64,000 nucleotides of DNA. It comes from a virus. Below the pieces are notes generated by a model. It saw only the letters and a list, made by a program, of their open reading frames with translations. It was not told the origin of the DNA and did not search any database. Shown here piece after piece: positions 47,618 to 56,048 of this stretch. A program made the translations under genes and the position numbers. The DNA lies in the IMG/VR virus record IMGVR_UViG_3300038457_000086, positions 1-64,000 of that record. One strand, given 5' to 3'. Every line of letters starts with the position of its first letter. The first letter of the stretch is position 1.

Positions 47618-48313
47618 TGCGGAACTCCTCTATGCTCGCGGGCTGAAGATCCTTTGGTGAGTCGAGGCCCAGAGCCTCCCATTCCCCGGCTGCGGCGCGT
47701 CCTAGTTCCTCCTCGAACTCATCCTCAGCGTCGGCTGCGCTCGGGTCTACGAGGGCACCTTTCGCCTCGAGGTCGATGAATGCGAACTCGCGGAGATAGT
47801 CGGCGTCCGTCCAGTCTTCTAGGCGGGGGTCGTTGAAGGGGAGTCCGTATCCACGGGCGACGATGCGTCGGACCCGTTGCCATTCGTCTCCCCGGAGGAT
47901 TTCCCCAGGTCACCGGCCCTGTTCAAGAGGCTTTGGCGCCAGTCGCAGAAGTTGAGCCACACCCTGACGGGGATCTCCATGTTCTCGTCGTCCATCGGGT
48001 CGTAGAGGTGCTTTTCGATGCGCTCATGGCCGTCCTCGGGATCGACCGTACGGCTCTCTGCCGTCACGATCGGCGCGAAGATCACCCTGAACCCGGCGAG
48101 CGCGCCGGCGAAGCGTGTGGTGCCTTCGCTCGCGGCATTTGGGTCTCCCCCCATCTCCCGGATCAGGAGGTCACATTCGTTGGCGTGCTTGAGCCAATCC
48201 CGGTTTTTCGGGAGGTTCGCCACCCGTGCGGTTAGCTCACCGTGCTGCGGGTGCTTGAAGGTCTCGCTCCACGGCACCGCGTCGCCCGCTGCGATCTGTT
48301 GAAGCTCGTCCAT
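47607..48313 (-). CDS. Tail assembly chaperone, -1 frameshift fusion
   Basis: The frame-0 product is 164 residues (47819-48313), from MDELQQIAAGDAVPWSETFK to SSPVDTDSPSTTPA. At GGGGAAA (47906-47900) a -1 slip continues as GEILRGDEWQRVRRIVARGY, then GLPFNDPRLEDWTDADYLRE and an acidic tail, stopping at 47607, inside the tape-measure start. The extension reads as real protein only in the -1 frame. This is the classic G/GT arrangement upstream of the tape measure, chaperoning tail-length assembly. Confidence 0.85.
47900..47906 (-). promoter_or_regulatory. Programmed -1 frameshift site
   Basis: The minus strand reads CTG GGG AAA TCC; slipping back one base on GGGGAAA opens the downstream frame. 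The location, about 80 bases before the frame-0 stop, is typical. Confidence 0.8.
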
Positions 48314-48341
48314 GTTCTCTCTCCTTTGCTCGTACAACGAC

Positions 48342-48465
48342 AAAAAGCGCCACGGGCCGTCCACCCGAATCCGTCCCCGAGAGACGGCTCAACCCCAGGG
48401 AGGGGTTGCGACCTAGGTTGGGTGGGCGACCTGTGGCGCCTATATGACGACACCCGGAGGGTGTC
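48342..48465 (-). ncRNA. Multibranched structured RNA ending in a T-tract
   Basis: On the minus strand GCGCCAC pairs with GTGGCGC (48439-48433 with 48353-48347), then CCACCC with GGGTGG (48425-48420 with 48366-48361). Inside are two hairpins, AACCCC/GGGGTT (48407-48391) and CCGTC/GACGG (48387-48371). TTTTT follows the closing stem. A separate perfect hairpin, GACACCC/GGGTGTC, lies just upstream (48465-48449). It separates the tail tube from the chaperone gene and may be a terminator or attenuator. Confidence 0.55.
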
Positions 48466-48497
48466 TATGTTCGTGGCTGCCTATTCGGCTGCCACTC

Positions 48498-48965
48498 TCA
48501 GCCTTCTGAAAGCTGGCCGCCCTGCGGCTGGCCGATGACGACTACCGAGACGTTCGCCGCAACCGTGGCCTGCCCCGCGGTGTACTGGCGGTCGAGGCTG
48601 TTGATCGCGCAGTATTTGAACAGGTCGAGGATTTCGGTACTGCCGCTGCCCGTGATGGGGTTCTGTGCGGATTCGTCGACGGTCTCGAGTTCGAAGATCG
48701 CTCCCTGTTCGAGTTCGTCGATCACATCGTTGTGGACCCACATCTTCGCGATCGTGAACGTGTATTCGCTGATGCCCTTCTTCAGCTCTACGGCGACCTG
48801 TGCGCCGAGCTCGCGGAGGACCTGCACGTTGTTGTTCGCGGAGCGTCCCATGCTTTGGACACGTCCGACGCGGTTGTTGTTGATCCGCAGGTTGATCCGT
48901 GTCGCGTTGCGGGACGTGATCCCTCCGGCACCCGGTTCTTCTTTTGGCTGCAAGATAGTAGCCAT
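48498..48965 (-). CDS. Tail tube protein
   Basis: 155 residues. NATRINLRINNNRVGRVQSM, the strand AVELKKGISEYTFTIAKMWV and LFKYCAINSLDRQYTAGQAT fit myophage/XkdM-like tube proteins. The gene sits between sheath and chaperones, the standard place. Hundreds of copies form the inner tube. Confidence 0.8.
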   Translation of the reverse strand: MATILQPKEEPGAGGITSRNATRINLRINNNRVGRVQSMGRSANNNVQVLRELGAQVAVELKKGISEYTFTIAKMWVHNDVIDELEQGAIFELETVDESAQNPITGSGSTEILDLFKYCAINSLDRQYTAGQATVAANVSVVVIGQPQGGQLSEG

Positions 48966-48970
48966 TCAGA

Positions 48971-50455
48971 TCACGCCCCTGTCTGGATCGCGTTGGGTGA
49001 CTGGAGCGCCACTTCGATGAACGTGTACTTGTCCGCGTCGATCAGCATCACCGGCGCGTTGAGGATGTACGAGTTCGACGACGTAACCACCGCACCCGTA
49101 GTCGGCCCGGGCTCCACGGTAGGCGGCTTGAACGCACGGATGATCTGCGCCGACAGCAACTCTTTCAGCAGCAGTTCCGCTGTCTTTTCCTGGGATTCGG
49201 CGGTCCCGTTGAGATTCTTTCCGCCCGTGTACTTTGCTTCGAGTTCAGTGCGCAGAAACCGCGACACATAGTCGGCCGAGCGTGTCTTGTGGTAGTCCCG
49301 GTAGTACCCGGCTGCTTCGTTGCTCGTCGAGAGACTGTCCACCACGTACGTCCCCCCACCGGGCTTGGGCGCGGATGGTGAGGCGCCGGCGAGCAGGAGC
49401 TGGTCGAGTTCCGCACCCTGCGCGGTGGAGTAGACGGTCTCGGGTGCCACCTCGATCGTTTCCTCATGGCAGAGGGATGTCGCGACGTCCGGTAGACCGC
49501 AGTGCATGCCGGCGTACATCGCTGCCCGGTAGTAGGGGGGGTAGAGTGTGAGCTGCCCGGTGGAGTTGTAGAAGTACATGGCGGGGCAGGCGATCTGGGT
49601 GCGCTTGTTCTGCAGTGGGCTTGAGCCGTTGATCCGTTCGATCGTTTTCGTGTACGTCTCCCCGACCGCTCCGCCGCCGATCCAGGTGCGCTCTTTGCGA
49701 GCGTTCCCGTTGCTCATGATGTTGCAGTGTTCTTCGACCATCGCATGCACGCTCGCTTCAGCGGTCATCGGTGTGATGATGCTGATCGGCTGCGATTCCA
49801 GCGCGGCGAGACCCGCAACCCAGTTGGCCGCTTCGGGGGCTTCTTCTTCACCACCCGCCAGTGCGGTAGCGGACGCTGTTTTCAGTTCGCCCGTGCCAGC
49901 CTTCGCTTCGGCGGTGACGAAGTTACTCGCGGTGTAGCCGAACAGTTCGCCGTTGATCGCCGCAGCGATATGCGCGTTGGTCGGTTTGCCAGATTCAAGG
50001 CTGGCGAAGTTCCATTTCTCACGGTACACGTTGCCGGACGGGTCGGTGTACTTGAGGACCACGATCGGGCCCGCTTCCACTGCGACGGTGATCGCGTTCG
50101 CCCATATGCCATAGCCGAAGGAGGTGAGCTTCACGAGCTCACCTGTCGCACCGGCCAGTTCGATGGTGGCCTGCGTGACTTTCTTGCCGACCCGTACTAC
50201 ACAAACCTGCGAGCACTTCGCGAGCGCAATTCGGGCCCCATCGTATGCCGGTCCGGATCGCAGGACGGAGGCGAGGATACCCGGGGAGCTGAAGTACATC
50301 GCTTCGCCCGACTTACCACCCGTGCAGGCACCCAGGATCGCGGGTATCGGACCGGTGTTGGGTGCGGGGTTTTGCAGTTCGCTCGCGTTGACCGCACTAT
50401 AGGCACCCGGCTGTACGACGTTGAAGTCGGGGCGCGTGACGAGATTAGCCGGCAT
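48971..50455 (-). CDS. Tail sheath protein
   Basis: 494 residues from ATG at 50455 (GAGGA five bases upstream). GAYSAVNASELQN at the start, RSGPAYDGARIALAKCSQVC, and a conserved C-terminal handle (YVSRFLRTELEAKYTGGKNL; SSNSYILNAPVMLIDADKYT) are typical of contractile sheaths. It proves a myovirus-type tail. Confidence 0.88.
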   Translation of the reverse strand: MPANLVTRPDFNVVQPGAYSAVNASELQNPAPNTGPIPAILGACTGGKSGEAMYFSSPGILASVLRSGPAYDGARIALAKCSQVCVVRVGKKVTQATIELAGATGELVKLTSFGYGIWANAITVAVEAGPIVVLKYTDPSGNVYREKWNFASLESGKPTNAHIAAAINGELFGYTASNFVTAEAKAGTGELKTASATALAGGEEEAPEAANWVAGLAALESQPISIITPMTAEASVHAMVEEHCNIMSNGNARKERTWIGGGAVGETYTKTIERINGSSPLQNKRTQIACPAMYFYNSTGQLTLYPPYYRAAMYAGMHCGLPDVATSLCHEETIEVAPETVYSTAQGAELDQLLLAGASPSAPKPGGGTYVVDSLSTSNEAAGYYRDYHKTRSADYVSRFLRTELEAKYTGGKNLNGTAESQEKTAELLLKELLSAQIIRAFKPPTVEPGPTTGAVVTSSNSYILNAPVMLIDADKYTFIEVALQSPNAIQTGA

Positions 50456-50636
50456 CTGGGTCCTCACTGGGGTTGAGGTAGGCGTCGAGTAGCTCTTGCC
50501 ACTCCGCGTGGGTGTGCTGCTCGTTCCGCAGGTTTGGCCGCTCCGCAAGTAGGCCCGCGAACGGGATTCGTTCGCGTGTGTCGTCGCCGATCGCGTCCTC
50601 TGCGGAGACCGTCGGCTCTGTCGTTTTGCGGGGCAT
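50445..50636 (-). CDS. Small hypothetical protein next to the sheath gene
   Basis: 63 residues: MPRKTTEPTVSAEDAIGDDT, then HTHAEWQELLDAYLNPSEDP. The stop overlaps the sheath start. Possibly a sheath-assembly helper. Confidence 0.6.
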   Translation of the reverse strand: MPRKTTEPTVSAEDAIGDDTRERIPFAGLLAERPNLRNEQHTHAEWQELLDAYLNPSEDPDAG

Positions 50637-50645
50637 GCGCCCTCC

Positions 50646-51491
50646 TTAGTACGGCTCGATGTTCAGTTCGACGTCGACCGCCGCCTCGATCGATCCGATG
50701 ACGGCCGGGTTGACCTGCACCTGTGTCGGGATCAGCGCCTCCGACCAGAATTCGACGGTGAAAAGGCTCACGTAGATGGTGTTCGGCTGCTCGTCGACGG
50801 GGAGGTCCTGCTTCTCGGCCTGGACCTGCAGCTCCTTGACCTGTGAACTCGACGACGGCACGAGATGTCTGAGCGGGTAGAGCTTGCGGCGCAGCTGATT
50901 GTGCAGCCGATCTCGCTCGTCGCGATTGACATGGATCAGCTCGACTACGACAACGCTGTACAGCGGCTCCGCGTAGTAGGCACACGTTGCGACGATGTTG
51001 TCTTCCCCATCGCGCACATACGCGTCCCCGGCGAAGCCACCCTGCCCGAGCCTCCCGGCGCCGTCCTCGCTCTCCGTAGCGATTGCCACGCCGATCTGCG
51101 GCATCGCCCCGGGGTAGGTGGGCCAGCCCTTGACGATCTTGATCGGGCTGTTCGTGATTCCGCTGACTGTGGGGTACGTTTCCGGGTCGATGCCGGCGAA
51201 TAGCCCAATGTCGGGTGGTGTCTCGAATGTGAGGGGAAGGGTGAGGCCCTGGTCGGTGTCCTCTGGAAAGAACACGGCAACCTGCGTCGCATCGTTCAGG
51301 GTGTCCCAAACGATCTGCTCCGGATTCGGCAGATACGACGGGAAGAAACCGCTGGCGTCGGGTGCAACGGAAGGAAACGCAAGCCCTGCGGGACCGAAGT
51401 TCAGTCCTTCCCCGTTTTCGGGGAAAACGAGGCCTTCCTGTGTCGGGTAGGTGACGGTCGGCGTGGGGATTTCCGCGATCTGCTGCTCCAT
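50646..51491 (-). CDS. Neck or tail-terminator candidate
   Basis: 281 residues. The N-terminus contains EGLVFPENGEGLNFGPAGLA, the same FP-x-NGEGL phrase as the gpI-like protein. The C-terminal half is alpha/beta (LYSVVVVELIHVNRDERDRL, NTIYVSLFTVEFWSEALIPT) like tail-completion proteins. Position directly before the sheath supports a tail-terminator or neck role. Confidence 0.6.
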   Translation of the reverse strand: MEQQIAEIPTPTVTYPTQEGLVFPENGEGLNFGPAGLAFPSVAPDASGFFPSYLPNPEQIVWDTLNDATQVAVFFPEDTDQGLTLPLTFETPPDIGLFAGIDPETYPTVSGITNSPIKIVKGWPTYPGAMPQIGVAIATESEDGAGRLGQGGFAGDAYVRDGEDNIVATCAYYAEPLYSVVVVELIHVNRDERDRLHNQLRRKLYPLRHLVPSSSSQVKELQVQAEKQDLPVDEQPNTIYVSLFTVEFWSEALIPTQVQVNPAVIGSIEAAVDVELNIEPY

Positions 51492-51493
51492 CG

Positions 51494-52261
51494 CTACCTT
51501 TCCGCGAGGACCACCCTCACCTTCCCGCCAATAATCCGGCGCACGTCCTGTGTCGATGCCTGCGCCGCCGCGTCCATGAACGGCCGGGGCTTCGCCTCGG
51601 GGATGATCCAGCCCTTTTTACCGACCTTCCGGAACGCGATGAAGTAGCTGCCGCCGGACGCGGTGCGCTTACGGTCGAAGTTCATCGGCGACTTGCCCTG
51701 AGAGCGAAGTTTCTGCTCGAGGCTCTCGCTGCGATAGCTACTGGCGCGCTTCAGCACACCATCGGAGCCTTCGGTCAGGTATTCGGTCTTCCGCAACCCG
51801 GTTGCCGAATATGGACCGGAGGGGTTCAGGGCCCGGGCGCCGAAGAACGGGACGGTCTTGCCGAGCATCGTCTTCTTCAGGTCGATCTCTTTGTGGCCGC
51901 GCTCGATCGCGCCAGCATACCGGCTGACCGGAACCGGCTTTCCCGGGTAACCACCCGTGTTCGAAGTTGAGGTGTGCGTGCCGTTGACGAACACGCGCGC
52001 GGTCCACTGGCTCGTGAACGGCCATTCTGTTTCCATCGCGCCCTTCAACGCCCCGGTCTTGACCCTGACCACGAACGCGCCGCCCGTGTACGTCACGGGG
52101 TAGCCCGACACATTGCGGACTGCGCGCTGACGGATCTTCTCCGCGCCATCCCGCACGCCTTCGCCGAGCACACGGTTACCACCACCGAGCTGCGTCAGCG
52201 TGGCGCGTTTCATCAGGACCTGCAGGCTGCCCCGTTCGTAGCGCGCTTCGATGAGGGCCAT
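51494..52261 (-). CDS. HK97 gp10-like head-tail connector
   Basis: 255 residues. GEGVRDGAEKIRQRAVRNVS, VRVKTGALKGAMETEW and PRPFMDAAAQASTQDVRRII follow the gp10/minor-tail pattern (amphipathic helix, VDTG-like loop, C-terminal helix), with a long middle insertion (KTMLGKTVPFFGARALNPSG). A connector or tail-completion function is inferred. Confidence 0.7.
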   Translation of the reverse strand: MALIEARYERGSLQVLMKRATLTQLGGGNRVLGEGVRDGAEKIRQRAVRNVSGYPVTYTGGAFVVRVKTGALKGAMETEWPFTSQWTARVFVNGTHTSTSNTGGYPGKPVPVSRYAGAIERGHKEIDLKKTMLGKTVPFFGARALNPSGPYSATGLRKTEYLTEGSDGVLKRASSYRSESLEQKLRSQGKSPMNFDRKRTASGGSYFIAFRKVGKKGWIIPEAKPRPFMDAAAQASTQDVRRIIGGKVRVVLAER

Positions 52262-52264
52262 GGT

Positions 52265-52780
52265 TTACACCCCATAGTTGACGAGCTGGTCGGCTTCGCT
52301 CGCGGACTGCAGGCTCACCCGCCACGCACGCTGGGCGCCAGCGAAGATAAAGGGCTTGGCTTGCGCGGCGGGATAGAAAACCCGGCCTTCCTCGGCGTCT
52401 CCTACGGCGGAGAGGGTGATGATCCGATCCCTGACGCGACGGTCGATGTAGCCTGGGCGGATGTCAAGTGGGGTTGTGAGCTGGGCTTCGCCTCGCTCCA
52501 GCTCCCCCTCCCGGCGAAAGGATAGCCAGCGGTCTTGGCTGCGGAACAGGCCTTTGATTTCTACTCGTGGGGCGTATATGACACCCAACCCCTTGCAAGG
52601 TTCGTGTCCCCACTCCGGCTGTTTGCTATCAGCCGAGTAGCACGAGCAGCGACTTGCCACCTCCCACCCTAGGGACACGGCACCCTCCCACGAGAACAAC
52701 TCTTCCATGACCGCCGAGTCCAAGTCCACTGTTGAGGGTGTGAACTGGGGGACGGGGCCGTTGGGAGATTCGAAGCTCAT
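52265..52780 (-). CDS. Head closure/connector protein
   Basis: 171 residues: SRCSCYSADSKQPEWGHEPC supplies a cysteine cluster, then GVIYAPRVEIKGLFRSQDRW and RVRDRIITLSAVGDAEEGRV form beta strands like the SPP1 gp16 or HK97 gp7 class. Overlaps the upstream adaptor gene by four bases. Confidence 0.6.
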   Translation of the reverse strand: MSFESPNGPVPQFTPSTVDLDSAVMEELFSWEGAVSLGWEVASRCSCYSADSKQPEWGHEPCKGLGVIYAPRVEIKGLFRSQDRWLSFRREGELERGEAQLTTPLDIRPGYIDRRVRDRIITLSAVGDAEEGRVFYPAAQAKPFIFAGAQRAWRVSLQSASEADQLVNYGV

Positions 52781-53721
52781 CCGATCGTACTCATGATGTA
52801 GCGGCGCTTGCGGCGACCCATCAGCTCGTCGCGCCGGGAGATCAGGGCCTGGACCTCCGACTGGAACGGGGAGGTGGAGAGGCCCCGGCTGTACCCGTCG
52901 AAGCTGACGCTCGAGACGACGCCTCTCGCGAGACCGGCCGACTGACCCAAGAATTCGGCCGCTGCATTGCAGACCGCGGCCTGCTGCAGGTTCCGCAGCC
53001 AGTTGAGCTGCTCTGGGTCACGGATGTCCCCTACATGCCAGTACCGTCCACCGTCGTAGCTTGTGCCAGGCCCAACCCCGACAGTGCCGCCGAATTCGTG
53101 CTCCGGGTCGAACAGCGGGTAGCCGTACGCGTAGGCGAGCTGCACCGCCTGGGGGAGTGGCGGGAAGAGGGAACCCCAGGCCTGGTAGTCGATCGTCTGC
53201 AGAAGGGCCTGCTCGACAGCCAACTTGTAGGTCCAGACCTTGACGACGCCCTCCTTGACGTAGTTCTTGATCTCTTCCGCCGTGTACACCCTCGTGTAGC
53301 CGAGGATCGGAGTGACGACCTGCAGTGCAGCTATCCGGGCAATCGGGCGCTTACGAGGCTGGATCTGGTTCGTGGTGTTCCCGTCGAACACCTCGTAGCC
53401 GACTTCTTCCCCGTACTCGAAGCACTGACCTTCGGGGAGCTTGAACCCCCGTTCGAGGATCTCTTTCCCTTCGCCCTGTTCGCCTTCGGGCTCCGGTTCG
53501 AGCGCGATGCCTTCCTGGGTGACGGGGAGATAGCGACAGTTGAATGCGGTGGTGGCCTGGTCCTCGACCCATGCGATCGACTCCCACAGGAGTTCTTCGA
53601 TCAGCGGGTAGATCGTAACATCGCCCTCCTTCAGTTCGAACGGGGAGAGCAATGCTGCCGGTAGGGCTCCGAGCCGGCGCAGGACCTGCGAGACCTGGGG
53701 ACGGTTGTCGTTTACGGCCAT
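52777..53721 (-). CDS. Head-tail adaptor candidate
   Basis: 314 residues: VSQVLRRLGALPAALLSPFE, IEELLWESIAWVEDQATTAF and LNWLRNLQQAAVCNAAAEFL give a mainly helical protein placed where gp6-like adaptors occur. The C-terminus has SRRDELMGRRKRRYI. Assigned from gene order. Confidence 0.55.
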   Translation of the reverse strand: MAVNDNRPQVSQVLRRLGALPAALLSPFELKEGDVTIYPLIEELLWESIAWVEDQATTAFNCRYLPVTQEGIALEPEPEGEQGEGKEILERGFKLPEGQCFEYGEEVGYEVFDGNTTNQIQPRKRPIARIAALQVVTPILGYTRVYTAEEIKNYVKEGVVKVWTYKLAVEQALLQTIDYQAWGSLFPPLPQAVQLAYAYGYPLFDPEHEFGGTVGVGPGTSYDGGRYWHVGDIRDPEQLNWLRNLQQAAVCNAAAEFLGQSAGLARGVVSSVSFDGYSRGLSTSPFQSEVQALISRRDELMGRRKRRYIMSTIG

Positions 53722-53742
53722 TGGTTCCTCTCCCTCAAGGGT

Positions 53743-53820
53743 GCCGGGCCGTCCCGCGAGCGGAGAGAGGGTGACGCGCGGGACGCCCGGCCGCTTCCGT
53801 CCTTGCGGGGAGGACGGAAG
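53743..53820. other. Two strong adjacent hairpins
   Basis: First, a 15-bp stem with one bulge (53743-53758 with 53777-53791). Second, a perfect 10-bp stem, CTTCCGTCCT/AGGACGGAAG (53794-53803 with 53811-53820). No T-tract follows, so RNA processing, stability or partial termination between head genes is more likely than simple termination. Confidence 0.55.
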
Positions 53821-53824
53821 GTGT

Positions 53825-54550
53825 CTACTTCACGAGCTTTTTGTGGGCTGCAAGACCGCAGGCATGACTGTTCTCGAGCGACGCGTTGGAGCACTGGGTA
53901 CCGTCACCCTTACGTGCCCAGCAGCGAGGCTCGCCGTCCGTGGTGAGCGGCTCGACGCCCTCGGGCAGCACAGCCTCATCCGGAGGGAGCACCTTGACAC
54001 TCGTGGTGATTTCCTTCGATTTGCCATCGGGGCCTTCCAGCGACGCGGTGTGTGGCTTGCCATCAGCCGGGAACTCGATGCCCTGTCGCTTCCCGCCATC
54101 CGGCAAAGCGTCCCCCGTCTTCTTGGTGTTCAGGTCCACACTACTGGCGACCATTGCCTCCAGCTCCGCGATCCTGGCCTTCAACTCCTCCGTCTCCGCT
54201 GAAGGTGCCACGGGCGCCACACGCTCTGGGATAGGGATGCCCTGGCTGCGCAGATACTCCTCCGATGCAGCTACCCGGGCCTCGGTCTCTGCCGGGGACT
54301 CCTGACGCTGCTGGCGGACATCACCGGCGATCTCCGCCGCGACATTCGGCACCTTCGGGGCTGCCGGTCCGGTGTAGCCTGGAACCATCAGCTTCGGATT
54401 GCGAAGCACCTCGGGTGCGTACTGCTCTGCGACCTTGCTACGGCCGTTCTTGAACTCCAGGGCGACTTCCCCCATCTGCAACGTGCAGTTGCTGTAAACG
54501 GGCTCGTCGTTGGAGTCCAAGACCGACAGTACGTCCAGCATCGTGTCCAT
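53825..54550 (-). CDS. Hypothetical head-region protein with C-terminal zinc motif
   Basis: 241 residues. A short globular N-terminus (MDTMLDVLSVLDSNDEPVYS) is followed by coiled coil (SAETEELKARIAELEAMVAS) and a C-terminal CWARKGDGTQCSNASLENSH, then ACGLAAHKK, a likely zinc finger. It lies between decoration-like genes and the adaptor. Confidence 0.6.
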   Translation of the reverse strand: MDTMLDVLSVLDSNDEPVYSNCTLQMGEVALEFKNGRSKVAEQYAPEVLRNPKLMVPGYTGPAAPKVPNVAAEIAGDVRQQRQESPAETEARVAASEEYLRSQGIPIPERVAPVAPSAETEELKARIAELEAMVASSVDLNTKKTGDALPDGGKRQGIEFPADGKPHTASLEGPDGKSKEITTSVKVLPPDEAVLPEGVEPLTTDGEPRCWARKGDGTQCSNASLENSHACGLAAHKKLVK

Positions 54551-54574
54551 GTTCTCTCTCCTTCTGCTTGCTGT

Positions 54575-55078
54575 CTAGAAGCCGCCGACCGGCGACTCGT
54601 TGCCCGCGCTGTACTTGATCGCCGTGAACGTGCAGAGTGACGTTTTGCTGGTGCCGACGGTGAACGATTCCGGCACCAGGATTTCCGCGACCGCGATCCG
54701 CTTCGGTTTCGCTGCGGTACCAGCCGTCAAGGCCGGGAGGACTGGGGTTCCGGACGTGAGGGCGGACGCCGTGGCGAAAACTTCTTCCGCAGCGTTGACC
54801 TCGACGAGAACGAGGCACTTCTGCCCGGCGCCGGTCGTTGCCCCGGACGGTAGCGCAAGCGCTGTCTGGGCTTTGATCGACACCGGCAAAGAAACCCCGT
54901 CCGGTGCGTATTCCCCGGCAGTGATTTCGTATTTGACGGTGGTGCCTTCGGCTTTCGCTTCGAGACCGAAGATGATCTGCTGGGCGTTGGCCTGGCCGGC
55001 CTGGAGCTGCTCGGACTGGAAGACCTCCGCAAGCCGCTGTGCGCGCGGCTTCAGGAGATCGCGTGGTGTTGCTGGCAT
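54575..55078 (-). CDS. Hypothetical virion protein
   Basis: 167 residues: RDLLKPRAQRLAEVFQSEQL helix, then beta-rich (GTTVKYEITAGEYAPDGVSL, KCLVLVEVNAAEEVF, FTVGTSKTSLCTFTAIKY). Downstream of the capsid gene; a decoration or head-fibre protein is plausible. Confidence 0.6.
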   Translation of the reverse strand: MPATPRDLLKPRAQRLAEVFQSEQLQAGQANAQQIIFGLEAKAEGTTVKYEITAGEYAPDGVSLPVSIKAQTALALPSGATTGAGQKCLVLVEVNAAEEVFATASALTSGTPVLPALTAGTAAKPKRIAVAEILVPESFTVGTSKTSLCTFTAIKYSAGNESPVGGF

Positions 55079-55106
55079 GTCACGATCCTTTGTTTGCGGT
55101 GGTCTC

Positions 55107-55574
55107 TTAGCCTTCGACGACTCGAACTTCGGAGATCGTCGCGGTGGTCACTTCTACGAGCACCCACCACTTCGGCGGGAGCCGGAACTCCTCGACGTTG
55201 ACGGCGAGGGTCGTTGCAGCGGGGATGATCTCGTTCGTTTTCGCTTCCGCGATAGCCTTGGATGACCCGATCGAGACGTTGATTTTCCCGGCGGTCGCGG
55301 TCACGACATACCATGTCGACCAGACACCGGTGACGTCCTGGATCGGTTCGCCGGAGACCACTGTCGGTTTCGACACTGCGGCCGTAACACCGGGGGAGCC
55401 GAGCACGGTCGCGAGGCTCCCGTTCACCCAGTAGCCTTCACTGTTACGGGTGATGATGTCGCCCGTCGCAGGGCTGTTCTGGACGATCACGACAGGCCCG
55501 TTACCGGTCCCCGCAGGCCCCTCGCCGAGTGCGATCGGGTCGGGCCGGAGGATCTCTGGAGGGTATGCAGTCAT
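55107..55574 (-). CDS. Hypothetical virion protein
   Basis: 155 residues from ATG at 55574 (GGAAGGAAGC just upstream): MTAYPPEILRPDPIALGEGP, then beta-rich (GWSTWYVV-like strand GVWSTWYVVTATAGKINVSI, FRLPPKWWVLVEVTTATISE). Resembles its neighbour in layout: small beta-sandwich. Decoration protein is the likely role. Confidence 0.6.
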   Translation of the reverse strand: MTAYPPEILRPDPIALGEGPAGTGNGPVVIVQNSPATGDIITRNSEGYWVNGSLATVLGSPGVTAAVSKPTVVSGEPIQDVTGVWSTWYVVTATAGKINVSIGSSKAIAEAKTNEIIPAATTLAVNVEEFRLPPKWWVLVEVTTATISEVRVVEG

Positions 55575-55600
55575 GCTTCCTTCCTCACCTAGTTCTGTGA

Positions 55601-55606
55601 TACCAT
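55601..55606 (+). promoter_or_regulatory. Leaderless -10 box (TACCAT)
   Basis: TACCAT lies seven bases before the ATG of the rightward HNH gene. Confidence 0.4.
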
Positions 55607-55613
55607 ATTCCAC

Positions 55614-56048
55614 ATGGAGCATGGGACCCTCAATGGATACAACTACCACGCCTGCCGATGTGAGGCATGTCGCGCCATACACCGCGAGTACAAGGGCAAA
55701 CGCGAACGCCGCGTCGAACACGAACGCCGGGGCGCATGGTTCGCTGGGAAGATCTGCGTCAAATGTGGCTCAACCAAGCGCCTTGTTGCCCATCACCGGG
55801 ATAAGACCACGAAGGCCCCCAACTTTACGCGAGTGTGGCACTGGGGTCATGATCGCCGGGAAGCCGAGTTGGCTAAGTGCGACGTGCTCTGCGACCACTG
55901 TCATCGCGCTCTGCACATCATGGAAAGACAATCGCCTTGGCGACATGGTACTAACGGTGGATACACCAACGGTCATTGCCGCTGCGACGCTTGTCGCGCT
56001 GCCCATGCTGGCGCAGCGCGAGCCTACCGAGAGAACTCAGGCTGTTAG
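55614..56048 (+). CDS. HNH endonuclease with flanking HGT-GY-CRC motifs
   Basis: 144 residues, rightward between head genes. A central HNH core (ICVKCGSTKRLVAHHRDKTT, then AKCDVLCDHCHRALH) is bracketed by EHGTLNGYNYHACRCEACRA and RHGTNGGYTNGHCRCDACRA, duplicated zinc DNA-binding motifs typical of phage homing nucleases. Its stop overlaps the capsid stop by 12 bases. Likely a mobile intergenic homing gene. Confidence 0.85.
   Translation: MEHGTLNGYNYHACRCEACRAIHREYKGKRERRVEHERRGAWFAGKICVKCGSTKRLVAHHRDKTTKAPNFTRVWHWGHDRREAELAKCDVLCDHCHRALHIMERQSPWRHGTNGGYTNGHCRCDACRAAHAGAARAYRENSGC

Noticed and set aside
47725-47913. Separate leftward gene between chaperone and tape measure
   Set aside because: The Arg/Pro-rich frame is a shadow; the real coding sequence is the -1 frame extension of the chaperone.
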